Assembly (NCBI RefSeq): GCF_007744515.1
Contig: NZ_CP036268.1
Coordinates: 5,006,613 to 5,070,612, forward strand
Reading direction: 5' to 3'
Source: Stratiformator vulcanicus
GTDB lineage: Bacteria > Planctomycetota > Planctomycetia > Planctomycetales > Planctomycetaceae
Length of the DNA: 64,000 nt
Shown here: piece by piece, positions 1-7,893 of the stretch
Layout of the letters: every line of letters starts with the position of its first letter
Numbering within the stretch: the stretch's first letter is position 1
Notes under the pieces: model-generated
The model's database searches: none
What the model saw: the letters and a program-made list of their open reading frames with translations, nothing else
What the model was told of the DNA's origin: nothing
Translations under genes and position numbers: made by a program

Positions 1-801
1 AGTCGCTGTCCGGCGGAAGTGCTCCCGCTGCCCCTGGTCACCCACGTGGTGGCGTCGCTGATTGTTAATCAACGACACCATCAACGACTGGGCCGCGACC
101 TCGTTATCAAGAGCCGATGCCTGCCCGCAGAGTATCGCGCAGAACCGACGAAGCTCTGTCTCGTGTCCCGCATAGAACGCTCTAACCATGACCGCCCTGA
201 ACGGCACAGTCGTAATGCCCCGGACATTCGTTTGAATCGCTGATTCAACGACATCAATGCCGTCTGTTAATAGATCAACGGCTTCATCGACGATCGCGTC
301 AGATACCCGAGACACCTCCTTCGCTCCCATTTTAAGGTCACCAACGAGGGTTCTCCTTGCCGTACTGATCCGCACCTGCGTTGTCGGTTCGCCCCGCATC
401 TTGCGATCATCGCGGAGTGTGCGACTTACAGACTTATCCGTGCCACCAACCTGTTCAACGCCGAATACTACTAAGGTCGTGAAGGGCTCGCCTGACCGCA
501 CACAAGCACCGAGCCGATGCTGCCCGTCGTAGAGTTTCCCGGTCTTGTCAAATGCGATCGCGTGGGCGTTTTCGAACCACACCCCGCGCTTCATGTCCTC
601 CGAAAATCGGTAAACCGATTTCTTTATATGGCGATTGTTGTCGATGTGATGATGATTCAATATGTCTTCGGCAGCGTCTGGCGGGATAACCGCTCTGGTT
701 ATAAACCGGGTCGAACATCCCGGAACTCTGACCGGCTCCGGCCAGCCGTACTCATTGCAGAATGATGCCATCCACGCTTCGTAGTGCTGCGGATTATCCA
801 T
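1..801 (-). CDS. ParB/Srx-like DGQHRL-motif protein of integrative element, partial
   Basis: An open frame runs without a stop from an ATG at 801 to the left edge, giving 267 residues with the C-terminus missing. It begins MDNPQHYEAW. The best landmark is the block around GKLYDGQHRLGACVRSGEP (about residues 90-108), preceded by NRHIKKSVYRFSEDM. A D-G-x-H-R motif followed by a short alanine-containing helix is typical of the ParB/sulfiredoxin fold, and related proteins of unknown function occur in phages and integrative elements. Overlapping plus-strand frames here look like shadows because the minus frame alone carries recognisable motifs. It lies downstream of the small basic gene of the element. 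A nuclease or regulatory role cannot be claimed from sequence alone. Confidence 0.6.
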   Translation of the reverse strand, partial: MDNPQHYEAWMASFCNEYGWPEPVRVPGCSTRFITRAVIPPDAAEDILNHHHIDNNRHIKKSVYRFSEDMKRGVWFENAHAIAFDKTGKLYDGQHRLGACVRSGEPFTTLVVFGVEQVGGTDKSVSRTLRDDRKMRGEPTTQVRISTARRTLVGDLKMGAKEVSRVSDAIVDEAVDLLTDGIDVVESAIQTNVRGITTVPFRAVMVRAFYAGHETELRRFCAILCGQASALDNEVAAQSLMVSLINNQRRHHVGDQGQREHFRRTAT

Positions 802-818
802 TTCATTAACCCCGTGTT

Positions 819-841
819 GAGAGAGAGAGAGAGAGAGAGAA
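819..841. repeat. (GA)n microsatellite upstream of the DGQHRL gene
   Basis: An uninterrupted GA dinucleotide tract of about 11 units lies 18 bases upstream of the minus-strand ATG at 801. On the coding strand it is a TC tract. No clear Shine-Dalgarno is seen between it and the start. Tract-length change could alter spacing of expression signals; that is inference. Confidence 0.8.
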
Positions 842-871
842 ACCAAAGCAGATTGATGAGACTAGGTGCGT

Positions 872-1327
872 TTAATTTGCAGCCGCTGAGACGACGCCGA
901 GCGGTGGTTGACTGGCAGCCGTACCCAGTTTTCCGCTTTCCGCTTTCGGCTTTCGAACAGTTCGCCGCTTCCGCTTCTTCTTCACCGGCCCCGCCTTCTC
1001 AAAGGAGAGGTATTCGATCTTGCGGCGGCGTTGTTTCTTCTTCGCGGCCTCGATCGCTTCGGGACCCTGAGAGTCACGCAGAGCGGCCTTGTAGTCGGTC
1101 GGCTTTTGCCGCTTCGACCGCACGACGCGGATGTCGCCACTGCCGAAGGCATCGACACCGCGGGCCTTTAATTCCGCGTCGATGACCTCTTTGTATTCGT
1201 CGTAATCACTCTTAATGTCATCGGCCCGCTGATACTGTTTTCGGTATCGCTGCTGCAGGTCGGCTGCCTTGGTGATCAGTTCCCCGAGCCGTTCATCGGA
1301 CAGCCCATCCCGCCGTCGCCTCGCCAT
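872..1327 (-). CDS. basic coiled-coil protein of integrative element
   Basis: A 151-residue protein with a charged, helix-rich N-terminal half (ERLGELITKAADLQQRYRKQ and onward), probably coiled coil, and a strongly basic C-terminal half rich in KKKQRRRK and KKKRKRR. The ATG at 1327 follows an AAGGCGG ribosome-binding site; a GTG one codon upstream is possible. It shows no family I recognise. The basic tail suggests nucleic-acid binding, which is inference. The segment KPKAESGKLG is encoded by a copy of a short dispersed repeat (about 931-958) also found in mfd and in a sulfatase signal peptide in this window. It lies in the run of minus-strand element genes. Confidence 0.5.
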   Translation of the reverse strand: MARRRRDGLSDERLGELITKAADLQQRYRKQYQRADDIKSDYDEYKEVIDAELKARGVDAFGSGDIRVVRSKRQKPTDYKAALRDSQGPEAIEAAKKKQRRRKIEYLSFEKAGPVKKKRKRRTVRKPKAESGKLGTAASQPPLGVVSAAAN

Positions 1328-1454
1328 CACATCCGCCTTTCATTAAGGTCGGCGCGTACGCTGAGCGCAGACGCCGCACTAAGGTGTTCGACCGCACATG
1401 CGATCGATAGAAATCACTCTCGCCTCTGGCCACTCGCCTCTGGCCTGTTTCGAA

Positions 1455-1528
1455 TAGCCGCGGCAGGATTCGCACCTGCGACCTCCGGGTTATGAACCCG
1501 GCGAGCTACTGGACTGCTCCACGCGGCG
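1455..1528 (-). tRNA. tRNA-Met(CAT), initiator type, inside the integrative element
   Basis: The minus strand folds as a 74-nt cloverleaf: a 7-bp acceptor stem with C1 opposite T72 (mismatch), D stem GAGC/GCTC, anticodon stem CCGGG/CCCGG with loop TTCATAA, and T stem GCAGG/CCTGC. Three hallmarks mark it as an initiator: the 1-72 mismatch, three G:C pairs (29-31 with 39-41), and an A11:T24 pair. CCA is not encoded. The T loop reads TGCGAAT instead of the usual TTC start, which is odd. It begins 6 nt after the stop of the upstream helix-turn-helix gene, so it is probably processed from the same transcript. Confidence 0.85.
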
Positions 1529-1534
1529 TCGGTC

Positions 1535-2056
1535 TTAATAAAACTCGGTCACCCCCTTCTTGGTCCGCTTAGGTGCGATGTTCTTCGGTCGCTTCACGAC
1601 CTGCCGGTCCTGTTCGAATTTCTCGATGTCGGACACGAGGATCCGATATCGTGGTTTGCCCGTCCCGCCGCGGTCGCTGATGTCGATCGCCCGCAGTTCC
1701 CCGCTGCGGATCAAGACCCGCACCTTCTCCGGAGTCACCCCGAGCCGCTTGGCAACTTTCTTCGTTGATATGCGTTGGCCCTTGGCCGTTGAAGGTGACT
1801 CGATCGGTGAATTGGCGAAACCAACATGCTCTTCCGTATTCCTCTCGTCCTCACTCACGTGGAGTTGCAGGCATACGTCAGGGTTTGGCTTCAGCTTAAG
1901 TATCACCCACTGCCTCCGGGTTACGGTCCACAAGTGGTCGCCGAACTCGACTTGGTCCCCAACGGCAATACGGGTAATCCATTCGTCCTCGGAGAACTCG
2001 CGTAGCGTGCGCCCTGTCTTGGCTTCCGTGTAGCAAATACTGGTTGATATTTTCAT
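1535..2056 (-). CDS. excisionase-type helix-turn-helix protein
   Basis: About 173 residues from the ATG at 2056; a TTG at 2068 overlapping the upstream stop is an alternative. The N-terminal half is a β-rich region of unknown type (GDQVEFGDHLWTVTRR). The C-terminal half is a helix-turn-helix of the excisionase/MerR kind: ISTKKVAKRLGVTPEKVRVL, then an RSGELRAID wing and a PRYRILVSDIEKFEQ tail. Such domains direct excision or regulate genes in integrative elements. It follows the HNH-like gene without a gap and is followed within 6 nt by the initiator-type tRNA. Excisionase activity is inferred from fold and context. Confidence 0.6.
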   Translation of the reverse strand: MKISTSICYTEAKTGRTLREFSEDEWITRIAVGDQVEFGDHLWTVTRRQWVILKLKPNPDVCLQLHVSEDERNTEEHVGFANSPIESPSTAKGQRISTKKVAKRLGVTPEKVRVLIRSGELRAIDISDRGGTGKPRYRILVSDIEKFEQDRQVVKRPKNIAPKRTKKGVTEFY

Positions 2057-2064
2057 CGTCTTAA

Positions 2065-2331
2065 TCAATGTTCGCTTGCGAAAGCTCGGAGGTGATCTGG
2101 ATTAATACAATCGTGATTCCCGCAAGTCGTCACGATCCTTTTTGAACTCCCGATGGTTCCGATATAAACGAAGTAGCTCGCTCGTCGAGCGTCCACCTTT
2201 CGCCCGAGAAGCTCAATTTCTCCCGGCAGGCTCCAACATCCCGTCGCGATATTTGTTTCACTTGCTTCCTCTAATCGACGTTTCACATCCTCGGGGGACT
2301 CAACCACAGCGACACCCTGTGACACGGACAT
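2065..2331 (-). CDS. small HNH-like protein of integrative element
   Basis: An 88-residue protein from the ATG at 2331. The C-terminal stretch TTCGNHDCINPDHLRAF matches the C-x4-C-x-N-P-x-H-L zinc/catalytic core of small phage HNH nucleases. In those proteins the first catalytic histidine normally sits just before the first cysteine (HTC); here that position is threonine (TTC). The protein may therefore be an inactive nuclease or a DNA-binding relative. The N-terminal part (CWSLPGEIELLGRKVDARRAS) resembles the strand segments that precede the HNH core. It lies directly upstream of, and overlaps by a few bases the possible TTG start of, the next helix-turn-helix gene. Confidence 0.5.
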   Translation of the reverse strand: MSVSQGVAVVESPEDVKRRLEEASETNIATGCWSLPGEIELLGRKVDARRASYFVYIGTIGSSKRIVTTCGNHDCINPDHLRAFASEH

Positions 2332-2334
2332 AAA

Positions 2335-2613
2335 TTACCCTTTAATCCAGCGACGTGATCGAGCCCGCTTTCGCCTCTTCGACCGTGGCGCGGAACCCTC
2401 GGACGATCGCCGATCGATGAAATCGTTGAGCCATTCCCGCCGTACCCGATAAGTCGGGCGACGGCTTTCCGGGTTCGGCGAGGCATTGAAGCTTCGCAGT
2501 CCCCTCTGTGGGTCCGTTGAGTACAGCCGGCAGAGGTCGCGGACCGTTTTTGCCGCAATGCCGAGTTCGTCGGCGACCTGCTGAACATTGAGAATGTTGT
2601 TTGTGGTGGTCAT
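2335..2613 (-). CDS. AlpA/excisionase-like helix-turn-helix protein
   Basis: About 92 residues from an ATG at 2613 with a GAGGGG-like ribosome-binding site. It begins MTTTNNILNVQQVADELGIAAKTVRDLCRLY, a helix-turn-helix typical of excisionase and AlpA-type regulators. A wing follows (PTYRVRREWLNDFIDRR), then a basic tail. The gene lies 131 bp downstream of the recombinase on the same strand, the usual place for a recombination directionality factor. A longer frame upstream to 2721 lacks conserved features and a good start, so it was not used. DNA binding is well supported; the excision role is inferred from position. Confidence 0.65.
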   Translation of the reverse strand: MTTTNNILNVQQVADELGIAAKTVRDLCRLYSTDPQRGLRSFNASPNPESRRPTYRVRREWLNDFIDRRSSEGSAPRSKRRKRARSRRWIKG

Positions 2614-2744
2614 CGTTTCTGCCCCTCTATAAGCACTGAGGGTGCAGGTGGATTTGTCAGGCGGCGACAACTGCGTATTCGCCGTAAGTGATTGCGTGGC
2701 CTGAATTAAAAAAATCCACAATTTTTAACGGCGTCACCATGCTG

Positions 2745-3917
2745 TCATGCTGGCGACACATTCGGCAGCAGCCAGTGCCGCACGTGTTCGGCAACCTTCA
2801 GGAGTCGATGCTCGAATATCTTCTCGCGGTACGTTGCGGCCATCGACTGATCGGAGTGGCCCATCATAAAGTCTGTCGCTACTTGGTCGGCCGAGTCCCC
2901 AGCGATCGTCTCGAACGTGTGCCTCAACACGTAGAAGTTAAGCCCACGTCGGTCGAATTCTCTCCCCTTCAATAACTTTTTGAACGTCTGGGCCACGATG
3001 TCGATATTTGTAATCTTTGAGTCTCCGTCTTCGACCTCCGTCTCCTTCACGCGCACGTACCTCGCCCCGGTCCGCGTGAGGAACACGAGACCAGCGTCTG
3101 CGGGATCCTTCGGGACTACTCGCACCGTCATTGCCAGCCGAAGCATAAGTTCGGTTTCGGGCCAGAGCGGGCACCGCCTCTCCTCTCCGGTCTTTGGCCG
3201 CGGGAAATCGAGAAAGGCGTGGCCATCAACGTAGAGCAAAGCCCGGCGTGGCAGCGTAGCGACATCGGTGTTCCCGAAACCACAGTTGATTCCGAGCAGG
3301 ATCATGGCCCGCATCTTCACATCGGCCACCGGTAGAAGTTGCCGGATGTGTTCCGCGGCGATCAGCTTCTTTTCCTGTTCGTTCCTGTGCCGCTTCATTG
3401 CCCGTTTTCCGGGCTGCTTGAAGCTAGGCCCGAAGCGAACCTGAACGGGCAACAATTCGGATTCGAACCCCCAAGTGAACATCATGCGGACGTGAGTAAT
3501 TTCGCGGCGGAGCGCGTGAACGCCCCTGCCCTTCGTCAATCGCTCCCGGACCCGCTGAAAGTCACTCGGCTTGATGGAGTCAGCCGGGGTATCGGGACCG
3601 AGGATATCAACGACAGTTTGAGCGGTACGGCGGTAATCACCCCAAGTGCGGAGGGCAAGCTCTTTCGATTGCACCCTCGCCCGCTGGTCATCAAGCCACT
3701 CGTCCGCTAGATCAGCGATCGTCGTCCCCTCACCACGGCGAACTTCTCGCCCGGCTTGCAGGTCATCCTTTTCGTCCAGATACTTTGCGAGGGCATCCGC
3801 TGGATTAGCCCACACTCCGAAAAACTTGGTCTTTCCCCGTATCTTCTTCGCCCACTGACCGTTTCGGTGTGGATACAACGGGAAATCAACAGATGGCTTC
3901 GCAGGCTTATCATTCAT
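2745..3917 (-). CDS. tyrosine recombinase (integrase) with unusual catalytic box
   Basis: 390 residues. An AP2-like N-terminal arm (NGQWAKKIRGKTKFFGVW) is followed by a SAM-like core-binding domain and a catalytic domain. Seen in the catalytic domain are a PKTGEERRCPLW β-hairpin with the lysine, an NFYVLRHTF box with the second arginine, and MGHSDQSMAATYREKI with the box-III histidine and candidate nucleophilic tyrosine. The first arginine, normally in a TGxRxxE motif, is not evident: the block reads GINCGFGNTDVATL. The box-II histidine position is tyrosine (FYVLR). I recall similar variants in planctomycete integrases, so a divergent active lineage is likelier than decay. It lies 80 bp from a tRNA, a usual integration site. 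Confidence 0.85.
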   Translation of the reverse strand: MNDKPAKPSVDFPLYPHRNGQWAKKIRGKTKFFGVWANPADALAKYLDEKDDLQAGREVRRGEGTTIADLADEWLDDQRARVQSKELALRTWGDYRRTAQTVVDILGPDTPADSIKPSDFQRVRERLTKGRGVHALRREITHVRMMFTWGFESELLPVQVRFGPSFKQPGKRAMKRHRNEQEKKLIAAEHIRQLLPVADVKMRAMILLGINCGFGNTDVATLPRRALLYVDGHAFLDFPRPKTGEERRCPLWPETELMLRLAMTVRVVPKDPADAGLVFLTRTGARYVRVKETEVEDGDSKITNIDIVAQTFKKLLKGREFDRRGLNFYVLRHTFETIAGDSADQVATDFMMGHSDQSMAATYREKIFEHRLLKVAEHVRHWLLPNVSPA

Positions 3918-3997
3918 GATCGGGCGTCGTACCGGGCGTCGCTACATACTTGACACCAATGTACAACACAGCCGAAAATACTGCCACATAACAAGTT

Positions 3998-4071
<74 letters not shown>

Positions 4072-4104
4072 TTATTTTCACCGTCAGTTCCAGTCTCCGC
4101 CCGC

Positions 4105-4854
4105 TCAATGGGAGCGAGCCGAGCGACCTCGCTTCGGCCGCGAATCGGCCGACTCCGTGCAAGTATCCGTGCGCACTTCGATTACCTGGCTGTCTGCGAC
4201 GACGAAGACGCGGTCGCCCTCGACCGGTGAGATCAGCCCGCCATCGACGAAACTGCTGAAAGCCGGCAGGACGAACTGCGACGCGCCAAGGTAGAAGCAG
4301 GGGAGCTTCAGCGTCTCCTGCGGTGTTGCCGCCAGCTTGACCTTTGGATGCAGGTGTCCGGCCAACACGAAGGGGTCGTCGGCTGATCGTCGCGGCGCCG
4401 CTTCACTCGCATCGAGCGGGAAGTGGCGCAACTCGAACGGGCCGAAGCGGTGTGGCTCATCGACCACGGAGAAACCCCACTCCGGAGCCGGATCGCCCGC
4501 GGATCGATCGTGATTGCCGCGAATGAGAATGCACTCGAGTTTTGGCACCATCTTGCGCCACTCGGCAATTTCCTGCATCGTTGCCGCTTCATCGCGGCCG
4601 GTGCGGGCGTGCATCAAGTCGCCCAGCACGATCAGTCGCTCGGCTTTGTGTTTCGTCACGCAATCGGTGAGCCGCAGCAAATCGCGACGCATCACTCCGG
4701 CGGGAATCGGAATCCCATGGGCGCGAAAGGTCGCCTCCTTGCCCCAATGCGGATCGGCGATAATCAGCGCGCGTTCGTCGTTCCAGAAGACCGCGTGATC
4801 GGGCAGCAGGGTGAGCAGTTCACCGGCCACCTCAACGGGGAGTCCGTGTTGCAC
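4105..4854 (-). CDS. pdeM: ligase-associated DNA-damage-response phosphoesterase PdeM
   Basis: 249 residues of a calcineurin-like metallophosphoesterase. Metal-binding motifs appear in order: DPHWG (about 34-38), GDLMH, RGNHDR and AGHLHPK. The PHWGKEATFR signature and neighbours lhr, an ATP-dependent ligase and an MBL exonuclease fit the ligase-associated endonuclease family. It begins at GTG with an AAGGA ribosome-binding site; no upstream ATG fits. It lies 80 bp downstream of lhr on the same strand, so co-transcription is plausible. The family is predicted to act in nucleic-acid processing during DNA repair in the cytoplasm. The C-terminus is basic and serine-rich (RPKRGRSARSH), beyond the conserved fold. 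Confidence 0.88.
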   Translation of the reverse strand: MQHGLPVEVAGELLTLLPDHAVFWNDERALIIADPHWGKEATFRAHGIPIPAGVMRRDLLRLTDCVTKHKAERLIVLGDLMHARTGRDEAATMQEIAEWRKMVPKLECILIRGNHDRSAGDPAPEWGFSVVDEPHRFGPFELRHFPLDASEAAPRRSADDPFVLAGHLHPKVKLAATPQETLKLPCFYLGASQFVLPAFSSFVDGGLISPVEGDRVFVVADSQVIEVRTDTCTESADSRPKRGRSARSH

Positions 4855-4934
4855 TTGTATCCTTACCTGTTGAATTCAGAATCCGTCCTCAATCGATCGT
4901 GCAGCCGCGACCCCCAACATCGACGGTCACACGA

Positions 4935-7547
4935 TCATCCCGCCGCCTTCTCTAAGGCGACGCTCATCCGCGAAATGCGGGCGGAGAGCTTCTCCGACGA
5001 TAGCTTCTCACGCAAGCGATCGACCATGAGTGGAAAGCCGAGCGGCGTCGGTTTTCGAGGGTTTTCCACCACAACTCGTGACCGGCCAATCGCTTGCAGC
5101 GTTTCAAACATTCGGGAATGTTCGAGTTGACGTTCGAGCACTTCGTCTCGCGCCTGCCTCAGCAGGAGGTTAGACGGATCATAGTTCGCGAATACGTCAT
5201 ACAGCAGCCCGGTCGACGCCTGAAGCTGTTTTGCTGTCTTTCCGGAGCCGGGATAACCGACATACACCAGCCCCGCGACGCGAGCGATCTCGCGGAACTG
5301 CCGCTTCGCCATTTCAACGCCGTTGAGGCTGTCGAGGATGTCCTCCCGCAAATTCGCCGGGTCAAATAATCCCTCTTCCAAGGCGCGCTCCAGCGGGGCT
5401 TCCTTCGCTGCGAGCAATTCGAAGCCGTAATCATTCATCGCCATCGTGAAGGTGATCCGGTCAAGCTGCGAGAGCCGAAAAGCACACAGCGCCGCGAGCC
5501 CCTCATGCACCAGCCGACCGGCGAACGGATAGAAGAACAGGTGATAGCCCTCGCGCGTTTTCGTCCGTTCAATCAGCAATTCGTCCCTCGCCGGAATCCG
5601 CGACCAATCCGCTTGAAGCTGCAGCACCGGTTTGACCGCCTGCATCTCCGGGCAGTCATATACCCCGCTCTTTGCCTGTTGCAGCTTTTCGCGGATCGCC
5701 GTCGAGAGTTCATTCGAAAGCGGCATCCGTCCGCCGGACCACCGGGGCACCGTGCCGGTCTTGTTCTTCGCGACGCGAACCCAGGCCTTCATGTCGAAGA
5801 ATTTGACCAGCTCCAACACCCGGCCTGCGAACAGGAACCGGTCCCCCGGCTTCATGCGAGACACGAACGACTCTTCGACCGTGCCGATGCGTCCGCCTTT
5901 GAGATAACGCACTTCGATCGCGGCGTCGGATGCGATCGTGCCAATGCCCATGCGATGCCGCTTGGCGACCTGTTTGTCATCGACGCGATACTCACCTTCG
6001 GCGTGTGCAACGCGGCGGTACTCGTCATAGGCCCGAAGCGCCTCGCCGCCGCGGGTCACGAAGTCGAGCACCCACTCCCACTCGGCGTCGGTGACATCGG
6101 CAAAACCGGTCGTCCGGCGGACTTCGTCGAGCAGTTCGTCGCTGCGAAACCCCCCGCCCAAGGCAATCGTGACGGCGTGCTGCACCAATACATCGAGCGG
6201 CTTTCGCAACGCCTGCCGACTCTCGATGTGCCCGCTCGCGATCGCGTCCCGGCACGCGGCGAACTCGACCAGTTCCAGCGCGTGCGTCGGTACCCCGACG
6301 ACTTTGCTTGGCCTGCCGGGGGAGTGCCCGCTCCGCCCTGCCCGTTGCAGCAGACGTGCGACACCTTTCGGGCTCCCCACCTGCAGCACGCAATCGACGG
6401 GGGAAAAGTCGACGCCGAGGTCGAGGCTCGACGTGCTCACGACGCACTTCAGCTTCCCCTGCCGCAGGCCGTCTTCGACCCACCGCCGCGTCTGTTGTGC
6501 GATCGATCCGTGATGCAGTGCGATCAGTCCCGCCCAATCGGGCCGCTGCTTCAGGATCGACTGATACCAAATCTCCGTCTGCGATCGCGTGTTGGTGAAC
6601 AAGATCGATGAGTTCGCCCGCTCGATCGCCTCGATCACCATCGGTAGCTGCCGAATCCCAAGATGCCCCGCCCAGGGAAACCGCTCCATCGTCTCGGGGA
6701 TCAGCGTTTCAATGGCAAGCACCTTTCGGGTCGTCGCGGAGATGAGCCACTGGCGCGGCTGGGTGAGAGGTGAGTGGTGAGAGGTGAGTGACGCGTTCGT
6801 ATCCGGACCCTCACCTCTCACCTCTAACCTCTCACCTCGCTGCGATAGCAGCGCCGCCATTGCTTCGTCGAGGTTACCGAGTGTGGCGCTGAGGCCCCAG
6901 ATGCGGAGGTCGGGCCGCCAGCGGCGCAGGCGGGCGAGTGCGAGTTCGGTCTGCGAACCTCGCTTTGTTGAGAGGAGCTCGTGCCATTCGTCGACGATCA
7001 CGCAACGGAGGTCCGCAAACCGCTCTTCCGCGTCGTCGCGCGTCAGCAGCAGGCACAGGCTCTCGGGCGTTGTGATCAAAGCCGTCGGCAGCCGCTTCCT
7101 CTGCCGGGCGCGGATTGCGGCGGAGGTGTCTCCCGTACGAGTCTCGAGCGTCCATGGGATGGCGAGGGCATCAAGCGGTTGCCGCAGTGCCTGTTCGGTA
7201 TCGGCGGAAATTGCCCGCAGCGGGGTGATCCACAACACTTTCAGCGGCAGTTCTTTGGCTTTGGTCCCTCGCTTGCGCTTCGGGCTTGTGTGTTCTTCCT
7301 TCGCCCGCTTGCTCTCCGCGAGATATTCGATCAACGGGCCGAACCATGCCGCGTGCGTCTTTCCCGTCCCCGTCGTCGCGTGCACGAGGCCGCTTTCGCC
7401 GGCGAGATAAGCGTCCCAAGTCTCGCGCTGAAACGGAAACGGCTTCCAACCGCGCTCGCCAAACCAACCGCGCACACGACGTTTCGCGCGCTCGATCGAC
7501 GCTTTGGTCAGCTTGGCAGGAGTTTCGGCGGAAGACAGCGGGGTCAC
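4935..7547 (-). CDS. lhr: Lhr-type ligase-associated DEXH-box helicase
   Basis: 870 residues of an Lhr-Core superfamily 2 helicase. Seen in order: Walker A TGTGKT (59-64), DEWHEL (motif II), LSATLGN (motif III), SSLDLGVDFSPVD, QRAGRSGH (motif VI), and the winged-helix/Lhr-specific C-terminal region. These enzymes translocate 3' to 5' on single-stranded DNA and unwind DNA-containing duplexes. The GTG start has no strong ribosome-binding site. Two segments look foreign to the family. HTSPKRKRGTK (about 86-96) sits between motif I and the ITPLRA block. A palindromic insert of about 26 residues with GERLEVRGEG and SLTSHHSPLT (about 237-262) follows motif III. Both are encoded by dispersed repeats and keep the frame. 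Confidence 0.93.
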   Translation of the reverse strand: MTPLSSAETPAKLTKASIERAKRRVRGWFGERGWKPFPFQRETWDAYLAGESGLVHATTGTGKTHAAWFGPLIEYLAESKRAKEEHTSPKRKRGTKAKELPLKVLWITPLRAISADTEQALRQPLDALAIPWTLETRTGDTSAAIRARQRKRLPTALITTPESLCLLLTRDDAEERFADLRCVIVDEWHELLSTKRGSQTELALARLRRWRPDLRIWGLSATLGNLDEAMAALLSQRGERLEVRGEGPDTNASLTSHHSPLTQPRQWLISATTRKVLAIETLIPETMERFPWAGHLGIRQLPMVIEAIERANSSILFTNTRSQTEIWYQSILKQRPDWAGLIALHHGSIAQQTRRWVEDGLRQGKLKCVVSTSSLDLGVDFSPVDCVLQVGSPKGVARLLQRAGRSGHSPGRPSKVVGVPTHALELVEFAACRDAIASGHIESRQALRKPLDVLVQHAVTIALGGGFRSDELLDEVRRTTGFADVTDAEWEWVLDFVTRGGEALRAYDEYRRVAHAEGEYRVDDKQVAKRHRMGIGTIASDAAIEVRYLKGGRIGTVEESFVSRMKPGDRFLFAGRVLELVKFFDMKAWVRVAKNKTGTVPRWSGGRMPLSNELSTAIREKLQQAKSGVYDCPEMQAVKPVLQLQADWSRIPARDELLIERTKTREGYHLFFYPFAGRLVHEGLAALCAFRLSQLDRITFTMAMNDYGFELLAAKEAPLERALEEGLFDPANLREDILDSLNGVEMAKRQFREIARVAGLVYVGYPGSGKTAKQLQASTGLLYDVFANYDPSNLLLRQARDEVLERQLEHSRMFETLQAIGRSRVVVENPRKPTPLGFPLMVDRLREKLSSEKLSARISRMSVALEKAAG
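6761..6840. repeat. palindromic GGTGAGAGGTGAG insert, in frame inside lhr
   Basis: Two inverted arms, 6761-6790 rich in GAGAGGTGAG and 6808-6840 rich in CTCACCTCTCACC, surround a short loop. The 80-bp segment keeps the lhr reading frame and encodes a non-conserved stretch directly after helicase motif III. A single-arm relative occurs at 8683-8716 inside the ligase gene. Confidence 0.75.
7264..7292 (-). repeat. family-B dispersed repeat, in frame inside lhr
   Basis: On the minus strand this reads ACACAAGCCCGAAGCGCAAG followed by CGAGGGACC. It matches intergenic copies at 7843-7870, 8049-8074, 9763-9793 and 44188-44215. Translated in the lhr frame it gives TSPKRKRG. Its presence inside a conserved helicase without breaking the frame marks it as an inserted, tolerated element. 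Confidence 0.75.
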
Positions 7548-7601
7548 CTCGGACTGCGCACATCACTCGTTATGATAGGCGCCCTTTCATTGGAGGCACC
7601 C

Positions 7602-7835
7602 ATGCTGGGCGATCAGGACCGCGATAAGATCATCGAAACCGTCAAGCGAGAGAACCGACGGGCCAATCGCACCGGTCTCGGCGTGTGGTTCGCCCTCGGC
7701 GCCCCGGCTGCGTACAGCCTCGCCTACCACTTCCTGCCCCGTTATCGCGAGGCCCTCGTAGGCCTCGCCGTCCCGGCGGTGGTCATCTACCTCATCATCC
7801 TGCTCGTGTGGTCCCGCTCCCTGCTTCGCCGATGA
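7602..7835 (+). CDS. small two-helix membrane protein
   Basis: 77 residues from an ATG at 7602 preceded by GGAGG at 7592-7596, which fixes the start against longer in-frame extensions. A charged N-terminus (MLGDQDRDKIIETVKRENRR) leads to one hydrophobic helix around WFALGAPAAYSLAYHF and a second around GLAVPAVVIYLIILLVW, ending in RSLLRR. It is probably an inner-membrane protein with both termini cytoplasmic by the positive-inside rule. I recognise no family. It is divergent from lhr (start to start 54 bp) and convergent with the ligase, with a repeat-filled gap between. Confidence 0.65.
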   Translation: MLGDQDRDKIIETVKRENRRANRTGLGVWFALGAPAAYSLAYHFLPRYREALVGLAVPAVVIYLIILLVWSRSLLRR

Positions 7836-7893
7836 AGTGAGCAAACAAGCCCGCAGCGCCAGCAAGGGATCCAAGGGAAAAGTCAAGATGTCG

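Noticed and set aside
784..1185. Plus-strand 133-codon frame across the GA repeat
   Set aside because: Its Glu-Arg run is only the translated microsatellite; the minus-strand genes explain the region.
3950..3982. TTGACA followed by AATACT upstream of the tRNA at 3998
   Set aside because: Spacing of about 21 bp is too long for a normal promoter; not called.
5505..6611. Long plus-strand frame of 368 codons opposite lhr
   Set aside because: It is antisense to a helicase with all motifs intact and is rich in Arg/Pro/His without recognisable domains; a GC-rich shadow.
6981..7601. Long N-terminal extension of the small membrane protein
   Set aside because: GGAGG directly before the ATG at 7602 and overlap with lhr favour the short form.
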